Assembly (NCBI RefSeq): GCF_009617575.1
Contig: NZ_WIXJ01000002.1
Span: 124,001-188,000, forward strand
DNA: 64,000 nt
Reading direction: 5' to 3'
Source of the DNA: Rhodocyclus gracilis
GTDB taxonomy: Bacteria; Pseudomonadota; Gammaproteobacteria; Burkholderiales; Rhodocyclaceae
Below, in pieces: positions 41,530-55,632 of this stretch (the first letter of the stretch is position 1; each line of letters opens with the position of its first letter). Made by a program: the position numbers and the translations under genes. The notes below the pieces were generated by a model, which saw only the letters and a program-made list of their open reading frames with translations, did not search any database and was not told the DNA's origin.

Positions 41530-41895
41530 CTAGCGTGCGCGCGCAGCCGCGGGTGGCATCGGCGCAGAAGACGGCGCCGCGCTGGAAGAATCCGTTTCGG
41601 CGGGATGTTCGTTGGCCGCCTGCATGCGGTCGGGAATCTGCACGAAAACCTCGCTTTGCTTGATCATCCCCAGCTCAAAGCGGGCACGCTCCTCAATGGC
41701 CTCGAAGCCCTGCTTCAGATCGCGCACTTCGGCATCGAGGCCGCTGTTGCGAATCTGCAGCTTCTGGTTGGCCTCGCGCTGCTGCTCCAGCTGGTGACCG
41801 ACGTCCCAGACACGAAGCCAGCCACCTTTGCCGATCCACAAGGGGTACTGCAAGAGGGCAATCAGAGCGATCAGAGAGAGCGTCAGCCAGCGCAT
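41530..41895 (-). CDS. ftsB: Cell division protein FtsB
   Basis: 121 residues. Bitopic divisome protein that binds FtsL and FtsQ. One N-terminal TM ([19 protein letters not shown]) is followed by a coiled coil ([24 protein letters not shown], cited in part) and the family motif [20 protein letters not shown]. The tail after about residue 95 is Ser/Ala/Pro-rich and longer than in E. coli. Downstream of eno, the standard position. Confidence 0.95.
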   Translation of the reverse strand: MRWLTLSLIALIALLQYPLWIGKGGWLRVWDVGHQLEQQREANQKLQIRNSGLDAEVRDLKQGFEAIEERARFELGMIKQSEVFVQIPDRMQAANEHPAETDSSSAAPSSAPMPPAAARAR

Positions 41896-41983
41896 TCAAC
41901 CCCTCCCGCACAGCACGCCGACGCGCGACGCGAACGAGCACGAGTTTCCTCGAAGCCGTTCGCCGCCACGCGCCGTCGAGGCA

Positions 41984-43279
<1,296 letters not shown>

Positions 43280-43287
43280 TCAGACAG

Positions 43288-43309
43288 TAAAAAATGTCGC
43301 GAACGCGAC
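43288..43309 (-). terminator. Terminator-like hairpin in the eno leader
   Basis: On the minus strand GTCGCG-TT-CGCGAC (43296-43309; or a 5-bp stem with a GTTC loop) is followed by A and six T (43289-43294). It ends 21 bp before the eno start. Either it ends the pyrG-kdsA transcript or it attenuates eno. Confidence 0.5.
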
Positions 43310-43491
43310 GACAGCAGATGCACACCCCATCCCTGATAGCCCTGCCGCGATTCTGCCGCTACTCCCCGGCGAGAATGCCGCTCGCTGCCGAATCTCGCAC
43401 TACCCAAGGTGGTGCGCTCACCGGCATATCGTATCAAGCTGTTGCCTTACACCATCTACCTGCCAGCAAACCCGGACGGGCCAATGATCCG

Positions 43492-46049
<2,558 letters not shown>

Positions 46050-46088
46050 TCACCCGAGTCGGGTGGCCGAGCACGCCGACGCGCGCAA

Positions 46089-47033
46089 TCAGGCCGCCGG
46101 AAGCAAAGCCAACTCACGCTCCAGCGCCCGCGCATCGGCGTCAAAGCGGCGAATGCCGTCGGCGAGTTTTTCGACCGCCATAGCGTCTTCGTTATGGCGC
46201 CAGCGATAGCCGGCCTCGTCGAGCGCAAGCCGCTCATCGGCGCTGCCATCGTCTGGCGAAAGCTGGCGCGTCAGCTCACCGGAGCGGGCAGCCAGTGCGT
46301 CGAGCAACTCGGGGCTGATCGTCATCAGATCGCAACCGGCCAGCCGCTCGATCTGTTCGATCTTGCGGAAACTCGCGCCCATGACTTCGGTGGCGTAGCC
46401 ATGGCGCTTGTAGTAGCGGTAGATGCGCGCCACCGACGCAACGCCGGGATCCTCGTCCGGCGCAATGTCGGCGACGCCTTTGGCCTTGCAATACCAGTCG
46501 TAGATGCGGCCGACGAAAGGCGAAATCAGCGTAACGCCGGCATCGGCGCACGCCGCTGCCTGTGCGAAAGAGAACAAGAGCGTCAGATTGCAGTGCACGC
46601 CTTCCCGCTCCAGACGTTCGGCGGCGCGAATCCCTTCCCAGGTGCTGGCGACCTTGATCAATACGCGTTCGCGCCCAATGCCGGCGGCGGCGTAGCGATC
46701 GATCAGCGACAGGCCGCGCCGCACCGTCGCCTCGGTGTCGAAACTCGCGCGCGGATCGACTTCCGTCGACACCCGTCCGGGAACGAGCTTGAGAATCTCG
46801 CCGCCGATGTCGACCGCGAGCTGCTCGATGGCGCCGGCGACATCACCGCGCGCCCGCGAGCGCGCCAGCGACGCGCTGACCAGCGACTGCGTGTGCGGAT
46901 CGCGCGCCGCCTTTAGCAGCAGCGAGGGATTGGTGGTTGCGTCCTGTGGCCGCAGACGGGCGATCGAGAGCAGATCGCCCGTATCGGCAACGATGGTGGA
47001 AAAGCGTTTCAAAGAAGCCAGATGGTCAGTCAT
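46089..47033 (-). CDS. tal: Transaldolase
   Basis: 314 residues, TalB-type. Transfers dihydroxyacetone between sugar phosphates in the non-oxidative pentose phosphate pathway. Motifs: [12 protein letters not shown] near the N-terminus, the Schiff-base lysine in [11 protein letters not shown], and [12 protein letters not shown]. Located 82 bp downstream of the phosphoketolase on the same strand, so they are likely cotranscribed. Confidence 0.96.
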   Translation of the reverse strand: MTDHLASLKRFSTIVADTGDLLSIARLRPQDATTNPSLLLKAARDPHTQSLVSASLARSRARGDVAGAIEQLAVDIGGEILKLVPGRVSTEVDPRASFDTEATVRRGLSLIDRYAAAGIGRERVLIKVASTWEGIRAAERLEREGVHCNLTLLFSFAQAAACADAGVTLISPFVGRIYDWYCKAKGVADIAPDEDPGVASVARIYRYYKRHGYATEVMGASFRKIEQIERLAGCDLMTISPELLDALAARSGELTRQLSPDDGSADERLALDEAGYRWRHNEDAMAVEKLADGIRRFDADARALERELALLPAA

Positions 47034-47115
47034 TACCGCAATCCTTGTAGGTTTCAGCCGAGCAGCACAGGCAAGAAAGGCCGATGTATCCGGTCGCAGC
47101 GCCGGAGCCGCGCGC

Positions 47116-49521
47116 TTATGCCGGCCACAACCAGTCGCGTACTTCCGGGCGGTCGATGCCGTGGCGATGCGCGTACTGCGTCTGGTCGATGATTTCGTTC
47201 TTCATGCGCTCCTTGACGTAGGCCGCCGCCGAGCGCAGTTGGGGAACGCGATCAATGACGTCGATCACCAGGTTGTAGCGATCCACCTGATTGATGATCG
47301 CCAACTCCAGCGGCGTGTTGATACTGCCCTGCTCCTTGTAGCCCCGGACGTGAACGCGCGACTGGTTGCTGCGCCGGTAAATCAGTTTGTGGATCAGCCA
47401 CGGGTAGCCGTGGAAGTTGAAAATGACCGGTTTGTCGGGCGTAAACAAGCTGTCGAAATCGGCATCGCTGAGGCCACTCGGATGCTCCTCCGGCGGCGCG
47501 AGGCAAAAGAGATCGACGACATTGACGAAGCGCACGCGCAGATTCGGAAACTCGCGGCGCAGGATTTCCGTCGCCGCCAGCGCCTCCAGCGTCGGCACAT
47601 CGCCGCAACTGGCCATGACGACATCGGGCTGATCCGGCTCACTCCCCTGATCGTCATTGCCAGCCCAGGACCAGATGCCGATGCCCTTGGCGCAATGGCG
47701 GATCGCCTCATCCATCGACAGATACTGCAAATGGCTCTGCTTGTCGGCGACGATGACGTTGATGCGGTCGCTGCTGCGCAGGCACTCATCGGCCACCACG
47801 AGCAGGCAATTGGCATCGGGCGGCAGGAAGATGCGCGTCACCGCGCTGCTCTTGTTCGTCACCACATCGAGGAAGCCCGGGTCCTGATGCGAAAAACCAT
47901 TGTGATCCTGCCGCCAGACGGTCGACGAAAGCAGGATGTTCAGGGCCGAGACCGGCGCGCGCCAGGGCACCTCGCGCCGGCTGATGTCGAGCCACTTGGC
48001 GTGCTGGTTGAACATCGAGTCGATAACGTGGGCAAAAGCCTCGTAAGTCGCGAAGAAACCGTGCCGACCAGTGAGCAGGTAGCCTTCGAGCCAGCCCTCT
48101 AGCGTGTGCTCGGAGAGGATTTCCATCACCCGGCCGTCGACGGACAGGAAGCCGCCATCGGCGTCTTGCGGAATCATCTGCGCCATCCACGTCTTGCCGC
48201 TGACTTCGTAGATCGCATCGAGACGGTTGGACGCCGTTTCGTCAGGGCCAAAGACGCGGAAATTCGTCGGATTCGCCCGCATCACATCGCGCAGCAAAGC
48301 ACCCAGCGGGCGCGTCGTATCGGCCCGCGAATGTCCGGGATGCTCGACCGGCACCGCGTAATCGCGAAAATCAGGCAGACGCAGCTCGCGCCGCAGCAGG
48401 CCACCGTTCGTCACCGGATTGGCGCTCATCCGCCGCCGCCCTTGCGGCGCCAGCGCCCGCAGATCAGCGCGCAGGCGGCCATCGGCATCGAACAGCTCAT
48501 CCGGGCGATAGCTGCGCAACCAGGCTTCGAGCTGAGCCAGATGCGCCGGATTGCGCACCACGTCGCCAATCGGCACCTGGTGCGCCCGCCACGAGCCTTC
48601 GATAGCGTGGCCGTCGAGCACATGCGGACCGGTCCAGCCCTTCGGCGTACGCAGCACGATCATCGGCCAGCGCGCACGGGTCGCGACGCCGCTCGTGCGC
48701 GCCTCCCGTTGAATGGCCTTGATGTCGGCGATGCAACGCTCAAGCGTCGCGGCCAGCGCGCGATGCACTGTTTCGGGATCGTCGCCCTCGACAAAATGCG
48801 GCGTCCAGCCGTAGCCACGGAAGAGGTGATCGAGTTCCTCATGGCTGATGCGCGCAAGGATCGTCGGATTGGCGATCTTGTAGCCATTGAGATGCAGGAT
48901 CGGCAGCACAGCCCCGTCGCGGATCGGGTTGATGAACTTGTTCGAATGCCACGAAGCCGCCAGCGGACCGGTTTCCGCCTCGCCGTCGCCAACCACGGCG
49001 GCGACGATCAGGTCGGGATTGTCGAACGCGGCACCGTGCGCGTGCGACAGGCTGTAGCCGAGTTCGCCGCCCTCGTGTATCGACCCCGGCGTCTCCGGCG
49101 TCGCGTGGCTACCGATGCCGCCAGGGAAGGAAAACTGGCGGAAGAAGCGGCGCAGACCCTCAATATCCTCGCTCTTGTCCGGATAAATTTCGCTGTACGT
49201 ACCTTCGAGATACGCCGGGGCCAGCACCGCCGGCGCGCCATGGCCGGGGCCGGCGACAAAGATCACGTCGAGGTCGTATTTTTTGATCAGGCGATTGAGA
49301 TGCACATACAGCATCGTCATGCCGGGATCGGAACCCCAATGGCCGAGCAAACGCTCCTTGATGTGCTGCGGCGCCAGAGGCTCACGCAGTAGCGGATTGT
49401 CGAGCAGATAAATCATGCCCGCCGCGAGGTAATTGCAGGCCCGCCACCAGGCGTCGAGCGCCGCGAGTTCGTCATGAGAAAGCGGCAACGGCTCGCTTAC
49501 GGGCAAAGCGACATCAGTCAT
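47116..49521 (-). CDS. xfp: Phosphoketolase (xylulose 5-P/fructose 6-P)
   Basis: 801 codons with stop. Thiamine-diphosphate enzyme that splits xylulose 5-phosphate (and in many cases fructose 6-phosphate) to acetyl phosphate plus a sugar phosphate. Motifs are GHWGSDPGM, the phosphoketolase signature [33 protein letters not shown] (TPP binding) and [18 protein letters not shown] precedes the chosen ATG at 49521. A small hairpin (CACTG/CAGTG at 49592-49611) with a T6 run on the minus strand lies in its leader. The adjacent transaldolase supports a sugar-phosphate to acetyl-phosphate route. Confidence 0.96.
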   Translation of the reverse strand: MTDVALPVSEPLPLSHDELAALDAWWRACNYLAAGMIYLLDNPLLREPLAPQHIKERLLGHWGSDPGMTMLYVHLNRLIKKYDLDVIFVAGPGHGAPAVLAPAYLEGTYSEIYPDKSEDIEGLRRFFRQFSFPGGIGSHATPETPGSIHEGGELGYSLSHAHGAAFDNPDLIVAAVVGDGEAETGPLAASWHSNKFINPIRDGAVLPILHLNGYKIANPTILARISHEELDHLFRGYGWTPHFVEGDDPETVHRALAATLERCIADIKAIQREARTSGVATRARWPMIVLRTPKGWTGPHVLDGHAIEGSWRAHQVPIGDVVRNPAHLAQLEAWLRSYRPDELFDADGRLRADLRALAPQGRRRMSANPVTNGGLLRRELRLPDFRDYAVPVEHPGHSRADTTRPLGALLRDVMRANPTNFRVFGPDETASNRLDAIYEVSGKTWMAQMIPQDADGGFLSVDGRVMEILSEHTLEGWLEGYLLTGRHGFFATYEAFAHVIDSMFNQHAKWLDISRREVPWRAPVSALNILLSSTVWRQDHNGFSHQDPGFLDVVTNKSSAVTRIFLPPDANCLLVVADECLRSSDRINVIVADKQSHLQYLSMDEAIRHCAKGIGIWSWAGNDDQGSEPDQPDVVMASCGDVPTLEALAATEILRREFPNLRVRFVNVVDLFCLAPPEEHPSGLSDADFDSLFTPDKPVIFNFHGYPWLIHKLIYRRSNQSRVHVRGYKEQGSINTPLELAIINQVDRYNLVIDVIDRVPQLRSAAAYVKERMKNEIIDQTQYAHRHGIDRPEVRDWLWPA

Positions 49522-49804
49522 GCCTGACTCCGAAGAAGAAAAACACACCTGCCACACATGCATGGCGATTAAGCCAGCGAGAAAAAACAGTCACTGCCGA
49601 ACGTTCCAGTGGCTGCAAGGAAACCATCGCCAGCGCCAGGAGAAGGATTGCAGCGCAGCATCTTGCCACGCGAAATCAGGCCCTCGCATTACACGCACAT
49701 GACCTCGCGATGACGCGCGCACAGCCGAACCATAACGCAACACACCACCACACCGCCAATCGGTCAGCCATCTCGTGGCTCACCTCACGCCAGAAAAGCC
49801 CCGC

Positions 49805-50422
49805 TCAGACGACGTAAAAGAAGATCACCGCGAAGTGCACCGCACTGCCGGCAACCACGAACAAATGCCAGATCCCGTGCCAGTGGCGGAAGCGTTCATC
49901 GAAGACAAAAAACACGATACCAACGGTGTAAAGCAGACCGCCCAGCGCCAACCACGCGAAGCCTACCTCACCCAAACGGGCTATCAGCGGCCGTATCACC
50001 AGCAAGGCGACCCATCCCATCGCCAGATAAATCAGGAGCGACAGCACCCGCGCCTTGGAGCGGCTGCGCATCTCCTGCAACATGCCAATCGCCGCCAGCG
50101 CCCAGACACCACCGAGCAGCCCGAGGCCCCAATCATCGCGCAGGGTGATCAGACAAAACGGCGTGTAACTGCCGGCGATGAGGAGATAAATGGCCTGATG
50201 GTCGAGCTTGCGCAGAATGCCTTTCAGCCGCCCACGCACGCTGTGATACGCCGTCGAGATGCTGTAGAGCAATACCAGCGTCGCGCTGTAGATCAGCACG
50301 CCGATCAGCGCCAGACGATCGCCCGCCAATAGCGTGCGCACCACCAGCAAAACGCTCCCCGACAGGGCCAGCACGGCGCCCACCAGATGGCTGATGGCAT
50401 TGAAGCGTTCTCCGTAGTACAT
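49805..50422 (-). CDS. trhA: Hemolysin III / TrhA (PAQR) family membrane protein
   Basis: 205 residues with seven predicted TM segments. Opens [18 protein letters not shown] and contains STAYHSVRG, the metal-site His in [18 protein letters not shown], and the C-terminal [18 protein letters not shown] (given as two parts of the motif HxxxHxxV). Members are progestin/adipoQ-like receptors; E. coli YqfA (TrhA) affects membrane energetics. The ATG at 50422 has GGGAG 6 bp before it. The open frame further upstream (to 51106) is only the antisense of fumC. Confidence 0.93.
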   Translation of the reverse strand: MYYGERFNAISHLVGAVLALSGSVLLVVRTLLAGDRLALIGVLIYSATLVLLYSISTAYHSVRGRLKGILRKLDHQAIYLLIAGSYTPFCLITLRDDWGLGLLGGVWALAAIGMLQEMRSRSKARVLSLLIYLAMGWVALLVIRPLIARLGEVGFAWLALGGLLYTVGIVFFVFDERFRHWHGIWHLFVVAGSAVHFAVIFFYVV

Positions 50423-50723
50423 ATGCGCTCCCGAAGTCATGCCCGCGGCGAATGAGCGGCCTGCCCGGCGGCGCTCGTCCCTCGCCAGCCTCATGGCGAA
50501 CCGCTGGCGGGAAGGCGCACAAGCTGCCATGCTGAACGCCGAATGCCGAATGCCGCAAATTCTGAATTCTGAAATTTCTGCCCACGCGCAACGCTTGCCC
50601 GATACCAGCTTTACGGCCACCCGCGCGCAACAGTTCGACCCGTTCCTGTCAGCATGGACCAAAACCGGCACCTTTGCCGGAGCGGCTTTCCACACGCAGC
50701 AGCAGTCCTTCGCGGGAGGCAAG
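50423..50723. other. Divergent intergenic region, trhA to fumC
   Basis: 301 bp without a gene. It holds the ribosome sites of both flanking genes and a patch of heptamer repeats at 50534-50580 (separate entry). No strong promoter could be picked by eye. Confidence 0.6.
50534..50580. repeat. Short heptamer repeat patch before fumC
   Basis: GAACGCC-GAATGCC-GAATGCC (50534-50554), three bases, then AATTCTG-AATTCTG (50558-50571) and AAATTTCTG. Two related 7-bp units in tandem, AT-rich compared with the surroundings, in the trhA-fumC intergenic region. Confidence 0.7.
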
Positions 50724-52196
50724 GTGAACGAGAGCCAGGCATCTGACGACACGTCGCGCGCGGGCGAGGCCGCCGTCGCCCAACGCCGCGAGCACGACGC
50801 CTTCGGCGCCATCGACGTTCCCGCGGAACGCTTGTGGGGCGCGCAGACGCAGCGCGCGTTGCAGCATTTCCAGATCGGCGACGAAAAGATGCCGGCGGCA
50901 CTGATCCTCGCGCTGGCCGAGGTCAAACGCGCCGCCGCCCGTGTGAACGGCCGTCTCGGCGAACTTCCGCCGGAAAAAGCCGACGCCATCCAGCGCGCCG
51001 CCGACGAAGTCATCGCGGGAGAGCATTTCGGCGAATTCCCGCTGCCCGTCTGGCAGACCGGCTCCGGCACGCAAACCAACATGAATCTCAACGAGGTGCT
51101 CGCCAATCGCGCCTCCGAGCTTCTCGGCGGAGGCCGTGGCGCGGCCTGCCGCGTTCATCCGAACGACGATGTGAATCACGGCCAGTCGTCGAACGACGTC
51201 TTTCCGAGCGCCATGCACATCGCCGCCCTACTCGGCATCAAGCACACTCTCCTGCCCGTCTTGGGGCAGCTGCGCGACGCGCTGGCCGCCAAATCGGCCG
51301 AGTTCGCCGACATCGTCAAAACCGGCCGAACGCATCTGCAGGACGCCACGCCGCTCACGCTCGGCCAGGAATTCTCCGGCTACGTCGCGCAACTTGCCCA
51401 TGCCGAAGACGCCATTCGCGCCACCCTGCCTGCACTGCACGAGTTGGCCATCGGCGGCACAGCCGTCGGCACCGGACAAAACGCGCCAGCCCACTTCGGC
51501 GAAGCCGTCGCAGCCGAACTCAGCGTGCGTCTGAGCGAGCCCTGGGTAAGCGCCGCCAACAAATTCGCCGCTCTTGCCGGGCACGAAGCCCTCGTCGCCG
51601 CGCATGGCGGGCTGAAAACGCTCGCCACAGCGCTCACCAAGATTGCCAACGACCTGCGCTGGCTCGCCTCCGGCCCGCGCTGCGGGCTTGGCGAGCTGCG
51701 CCTGCCAGAAAACGAACCGGGCAGCTCGATCATGCCGGGCAAGGTCAATCCGACCCAATGCGAGGCGCTGACGATGATCTGCTATCAGGTGATCGGCAAC
51801 GACGTCGCCCTGACGCTGGGCGCCGCCGCCGGCGCCTTTGAACTCAATGTCTACAAGCCTCTCATCATCCGCAACTTCCTGCAGAGCCTTCGCCTGCTGA
51901 GTGACGGCATGAGCAGCATGGAGCGCTGGTGCGTGCGCGACATCACCGCACAGCGCACGCACATCGCCGAACTGGCGGGCGCATCGCTGATGCTGGTTAC
52001 TGCGCTGGTACCGCACATCGGTTACGACCGCGCGGCCGACATAGCCAAGCGCGCACATCGTGACGGCCTCTCGCTCAAAGCCGCAGCACTGGCGATCGGC
52101 GGCATCAGCGCCGACGATCTTGAGCGCTGGCTCGATCCTCGGCACATGCTTGGCACGGCGGGCGACAAAGACTCCGGCAACGACGCCGCGCACTGA
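50724..52196 (+). CDS. fumC: Fumarate hydratase, class II (FumC)
   Basis: 490 residues from a GTG with GGGAGG 5-10 bp upstream; the in-frame upstream region reads as non-family sequence. Fe-independent fumarase of the TCA cycle, tetrameric. Motifs: [50 protein letters not shown] and the superfamily signature [17 protein letters not shown] short extra N-terminus (about 20 residues) precedes the family start. Confidence 0.97.
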   Translation: MNESQASDDTSRAGEAAVAQRREHDAFGAIDVPAERLWGAQTQRALQHFQIGDEKMPAALILALAEVKRAAARVNGRLGELPPEKADAIQRAADEVIAGEHFGEFPLPVWQTGSGTQTNMNLNEVLANRASELLGGGRGAACRVHPNDDVNHGQSSNDVFPSAMHIAALLGIKHTLLPVLGQLRDALAAKSAEFADIVKTGRTHLQDATPLTLGQEFSGYVAQLAHAEDAIRATLPALHELAIGGTAVGTGQNAPAHFGEAVAAELSVRLSEPWVSAANKFAALAGHEALVAAHGGLKTLATALTKIANDLRWLASGPRCGLGELRLPENEPGSSIMPGKVNPTQCEALTMICYQVIGNDVALTLGAAAGAFELNVYKPLIIRNFLQSLRLLSDGMSSMERWCVRDITAQRTHIAELAGASLMLVTALVPHIGYDRAADIAKRAHRDGLSLKAAALAIGGISADDLERWLDPRHMLGTAGDKDSGNDAAH

Positions 52197-52273
52197 TTGC
52201 AGGCGACGGATTTGCAATCGCCGGGCCCGCAGAAGAAAATGCGGCTCGAATCAGCGATGGGGTAACCACAAAA

Positions 52274-53050
52274 ATGCGTTTTTCTCGTGAACTGGCGCGC
52301 GCAAGCTTGCTCGCCGCACTCGCCACCGTCAGCCTGAACAGCCAGGCCGCACCAGACGAAATTCAGGTTTATACCGAAGAAATGGACGAACCCGGTGATT
52401 TCGGCCTGGAACTGCATGTTAACTACGTCCCGAAAGGCCGGCGCGAGGCGACGTACGATGGCGAAATGGCGTCCAACCATCGCTTGCAGGTAACGCCCGA
52501 ATTTTCGTACGGCATCAGCAAGACACTGGAAGCGGGCCTTTATCTGCCCGTCGCCATGAGCACCGACGGCAACCTCTACGGTAACGGCGTGCGTTTGCGC
52601 CTGAAATACATCGCCCCGCGCGCCGATGGCGATCACTTTTTCTGGGGGCTGAACGGCGAATTCGGCTCTTCCGCGCGCCGCGTTTCGGAAAGTGCCCTGA
52701 CGCTGGAATTCCGGCCGATCATGGGCTACCGCGACGAAAACTGGCTGGTCAGCTTCAATCCGATTCTCGATGCCGATCTATCGACCAACGTCAGCCGGAA
52801 GCCGAATTTCGAGCCGGGACTCAAAGTGACGCACCGCGTCGGCGAAGGCAAACACGCCGGATTCGAGTATTACGGCGAGTATGGCCCGGTCGGCCATTTG
52901 CTGCAGGGCGACGAGCGGACGCACTATCTGTACGGCGTCATGGATATCGACCTGCACGGCTTCGATATCAATTTCGGCATCGGCCGCGGCTTCAGAAGCG
53001 CCGAAGATCAATGGGTAGCCAAGGCGATCATCGCCTTCCCGCTCAACTAA
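52274..53050 (+). CDS. Predicted outer-membrane barrel-like protein of unknown function
   Basis: 258 residues with a signal peptide (ASLLAALATVSLNSQA, cleavage near residue 26). The mature chain alternates polar and hydrophobic residues in about ten strand-like stretches (FGLELHVNYVP, LEAGLYLPVAM, VRLRLKYIAP, DINFGIGRGF) and ends IIAFPLN, consistent with a small transporter-like barrel such as the MetA-pathway/phenol-degradation family. The link to that family is an impression, not proven. creA follows after 9 bp, suggesting an operon. Starts 77 bp after fumC. Confidence 0.72.
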   Translation: MRFSRELARASLLAALATVSLNSQAAPDEIQVYTEEMDEPGDFGLELHVNYVPKGRREATYDGEMASNHRLQVTPEFSYGISKTLEAGLYLPVAMSTDGNLYGNGVRLRLKYIAPRADGDHFFWGLNGEFGSSARRVSESALTLEFRPIMGYRDENWLVSFNPILDADLSTNVSRKPNFEPGLKVTHRVGEGKHAGFEYYGEYGPVGHLLQGDERTHYLYGVMDIDLHGFDINFGIGRGFRSAEDQWVAKAIIAFPLN

Positions 53051-53059
53051 GGAGAGACC

Positions 53060-53533
53060 ATGTTCGCCAAAGCTCCCGTCGCGGCTCTCGTCGCCCTCGG
53101 CGTACTGGGCACCGCGCAGCCGGCGTCCGCCGAAACCATTGGCTGCGTGACGACGGCCTGGAAACTGATCGGCGCCAATCACAAAGTCTGCGTCGAAGCC
53201 TTCGCCGACCCGAAAGTGCCGGGCGTCACCTGCCATGTCAGTCAGGCCAAGACGGGCGGTGTCTCCGGCACGCTCGGACTGGCGCAAGACCCATCGCAAT
53301 TCTCGCTGGCCTGCCGGCAGACCGGCCCGATCTCGCTACCGCCCAAACTGCCGCGCGAAGACACGGTATTCAGCGAGGACACCTCCATCCTCTTCAAGGA
53401 AACCCGCGTCGTCCGCCTCTGGGACGAGGCGCATAACACCCTCGTCTATCTTGCAATCAGCCGCAAACTGATCGACGGCGCACCAGCCAACAGCATTTCG
53501 ACAGTGCCGGTCATGCCGTGGGGCGGACGTTAG
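53060..53533 (+). CDS. creA: Periplasmic CreA family protein
   Basis: 157 residues with a signal peptide (VAALVALGVLGTAQPASA). The mature part matches CreA: IGCVTTAWKLIGANHKVCVEAF, then GVTCHVSQAKTGGVSGTLGLA and DPSQFSLACRQTGPI; conserved Cys pairs could be disulfides. CreA is widespread but its function is unknown (in E. coli named from the creABCD locus). AGGAGA lies before the ATG. The opposite-strand terminator begins 8 bp after its stop. Confidence 0.92.
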   Translation: MFAKAPVAALVALGVLGTAQPASAETIGCVTTAWKLIGANHKVCVEAFADPKVPGVTCHVSQAKTGGVSGTLGLAQDPSQFSLACRQTGPISLPPKLPREDTVFSEDTSILFKETRVVRLWDEAHNTLVYLAISRKLIDGAPANSISTVPVMPWGGR

Positions 53534-53540
53534 TCGACGC

Positions 53541-53575
53541 AAAAAAAACGCCCGACCAAAGGGATGGTCGGGCGT
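53541..53575 (-). terminator. Intrinsic terminator of the envelope cluster
   Basis: On the minus strand ACGCCCGACCA pairs with TGGTCGGGCGT (11-bp perfect stem, 6-nt loop; 53548-53575), followed by seven T (53541-53547). It closes the four-gene minus-strand cluster and sits 20 bp after the CsgG-like stop. Read from the plus strand it has no T-run. Confidence 0.92.
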
Positions 53576-53595
53576 CGTGAGGCGAAGGCTAACGT

Positions 53596-54426
53596 CTAGC
53601 GAAAGATCATGACTTCGTCACGGCTCGACTCCTCGCGCACGCGATAGCTGCCATCGCGCACCGCACCACCGCTCAGCCCACCGAGTTGCTCGTCGAGTTG
53701 ACGGGCAACATCTTCACCCAGGCTCTTCGACACCTCGGAAATCACTTTGCCGCGATTGAGTACGACGCGGCCGCCGCGCGTCGTCAGCAGCTTGACGTCC
53801 TGCCCTGTTCCCATCGCGCTGAACGCGGCCTTGATCTTGTAATCGCGCGTGCTGATCAGGCTGAATTCGCCCACCAGCTCAAGGCTCAGCGTGTTGGAAA
53901 TGGTATTGGTGTTGTCAATGGGGTTGGCCTCTTGGCGAAACTCGATGCTGTTGAGCGAGCCGAAGAGCACATAGTCAGCACCGGGATACTGCCCCTGCTT
54001 GATGCGGGCAATGATGTCGTAGAGCTTCTCCGTGTGCTTGGCATCGGTAAACGGCTTGCCTTGCACCAGCTGGAAGCGTCCTGACTTCAGCATTTCACCC
54101 TTGATGTCGGCAGTGAATTTGCGCAATTCGCCACGATCGATGTAGCTATACGTGCCTTCGGCCTCGTAATAGCTGCTTTCGGACTTCGCATTGATCGAGC
54201 CGCTGCTGCGCCGTGAATAGGAAGCGTCGGACTCCCGCTCGCTCTCACGCCCGGAAGCACGCAGCGACGATTTTTGCGTCGCGGCAACCACCCGGAAATA
54301 TTCGCTGACGCGCTCTTCATACGCCAGATCGGTCACCGCAACCTTCGGCGGTGCGGCCACAGCACTCAGGCTGAGCGCAGCAAGTACAGCGCACACGCCC
54401 GTGCGCGCAAAACTCATGGCATTCAT
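53596..54426 (-). CDS. Exported CsgG/TolB-like protein of unknown function
   Basis: 276 residues, signal peptide (TGVCAVLAALSLSAVAA). The mature part starts PPKVAVTDLAYEERV and contains GEMLKSGRFQLVQG and YPGADYVLFGSLNSI, the pattern of the CsgG/LpoB-type fold (VAVxDF... sGRFxvv... GADYlv.G). A Ser/Glu-rich segment (about 50-85) interrupts it. There is no lipobox Cys, so it is soluble periplasmic unlike its neighbour LpoB. GGGAG is 8 bp before the ATG; 33 bp after the LpoB-like stop. Confidence 0.78.
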   Translation of the reverse strand: MNAMSFARTGVCAVLAALSLSAVAAPPKVAVTDLAYEERVSEYFRVVAATQKSSLRASGRESERESDASYSRRSSGSINAKSESSYYEAEGTYSYIDRGELRKFTADIKGEMLKSGRFQLVQGKPFTDAKHTEKLYDIIARIKQGQYPGADYVLFGSLNSIEFRQEANPIDNTNTISNTLSLELVGEFSLISTRDYKIKAAFSAMGTGQDVKLLTTRGGRVVLNRGKVISEVSKSLGEDVARQLDEQLGGLSGGAVRDGSYRVREESSRDEVMIFR

Positions 54427-54459
54427 TTCAATCTCTCCCGAAAACCGTAATGACGAAGC

Positions 54460-55077
54460 CTAGCGGCGCGCCGTCTTGCGGATTTCTTTCTCATCGGTCC
54501 ATTCCACGACACCGGTTTCGATCTCGATCAGGCGCAGGTTGATCTTGTAGTACACGTCCTTCTGATCGGCAGTCTTCTTGATGATCGAGGACACAGCGCC
54601 GTCGAGCCGGTACTTGGCGCCCTGCATCTTGCCCATCTTGACTGACTTGCTCTTGTCGTAGAGACCGCTCTGATTCTGGCGACGAAGCTCATCCACCTGA
54701 TTCTGCATGTCTTCGCCCTCGATCGTGTAGCGCACGCCGTTCTTCTGCAACTGGGCAAGGATGGTGTCGGTGATGAGACGCGTATCGAAGTACTCGCTGG
54801 TTTTGTTCTTGACCGGCGAAGCCATCAGCAACTGGCGTTTACGAATGAGGTCCTGAATCAGCGGCTCTTGAATCAGCGACTGCGTCATCTTTTCGGAAAT
54901 CATCTGGATGTCGGTCGAACCCAGATCGGTGGTGACTGTCTCCACCGCCTTCGCGTCACCGTAGCTGACGTTGCCGCTACCGGTCGTCGGCGAGGTCGTC
55001 TGACAGGCCGACAGAGAGAACGCCAGGGCGCCGGCGATGAGCGTCAAACGAAGGGCGTGTGAATTTTGAGCTTGCAT
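54460..55077 (-). CDS. lpoB: LpoB-like lipoprotein, penicillin-binding protein activator
   Basis: 205 residues. Lipobox LSAC at about residues 22-25 gives an outer-membrane lipoprotein. The LpoB pattern is seen: SYGDAKAVETVTTDLGSTDIQ, then MTQSLIQEPLI, KNKTSEYFDTRLITDTIL, LRRQNQSGLYD, AKYRLDGAVSSIIKK and YYKINLRLIEIETGVVEWTDEKEIRK, quoted in parts. E. coli LpoB stimulates PBP1b. E. coli lpoB also sits next to ycfL, as here. GGAG is 9 bp before the ATG. Confidence 0.9.
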   Translation of the reverse strand: MQAQNSHALRLTLIAGALAFSLSACQTTSPTTGSGNVSYGDAKAVETVTTDLGSTDIQMISEKMTQSLIQEPLIQDLIRKRQLLMASPVKNKTSEYFDTRLITDTILAQLQKNGVRYTIEGEDMQNQVDELRRQNQSGLYDKSKSVKMGKMQGAKYRLDGAVSSIIKKTADQKDVYYKINLRLIEIETGVVEWTDEKEIRKTARR

Positions 55078-55214
55078 GTAATTTTCTCCAAAAAAACAAG
55101 CGAATGACCGCCCGAGAGCCGTCAGAATCTGAAGCAGAAACCGCCGGGCAGCGAAGCTACCCGACGAAAAAGGCGAATCAGGCGAAGCGGCCCTACCCGC
55201 CAATACCCGCTATC

Positions 55215-55631
55215 TCAGTTATTGCCACTGTTATCGGGGCTTTGCAGGACGAGTCGGAAATCGGTCGCCTTGAAAGTCGGGGCAACGACATTGATGAATT
55301 GTTTTTGCGCGCCGTAAACGAGCAAGGGCTTCCACGGCTCGTCATCCCAGACGCTAAAGCCATCTCGGTCAAGCCATTTGAAGCGGTAATACAACTGCTG
55401 ATTGCCGTTGCTGGTGTTGGTGATCTCGGCCTGAATGCGCAGGAGGTTGTCACGCTTGACGGCGCGCAGGTCGGTCACGCGCAGGTAGCGCATCTGCCCT
55501 TGCTCTTCGATTTTGCTGGCGATGGTCGGCCCAGCCGGTTGCGACGCTGCCTCGGGAGGCGTTTGTGCCTGCACCGAAACAGCGAAAACCGCCGCGGCAA
55601 GACCCAGCGGAATCAGAAAACGTCGGCTCAT
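55215..55631 (-). CDS. YcfL-like periplasmic protein (DUF1425)
   Basis: 138 residues, signal peptide ending VSVQA. Contains DLRAVKRDNLLRIQAEITNTS, YYRFKWLDRDGFSV and APTFKATDFRLVL, typical of the DUF1425/YcfL family, which is often a lipoprotein; no lipobox Cys is visible here. Function unknown. AGGAG is 6 bp before the ATG, and it starts 1 bp after the stop of the large lipoprotein gene. The preserved ycfL-lpoB order points to a shared job in cell-wall synthesis. Confidence 0.85.
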   Translation of the reverse strand: MSRRFLIPLGLAAAVFAVSVQAQTPPEAASQPAGPTIASKIEEQGQMRYLRVTDLRAVKRDNLLRIQAEITNTSNGNQQLYYRFKWLDRDGFSVWDDEPWKPLLVYGAQKQFINVVAPTFKATDFRLVLQSPDNSGNN

Positions 55632-55632
55632 T

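Noticed and set aside
50423-51106. N-terminal extension of the TrhA frame to 433 residues
   Set aside because: The extra part is antisense to fumC and the TrhA family is about 205-220 residues; a ribosome site precedes 50422.
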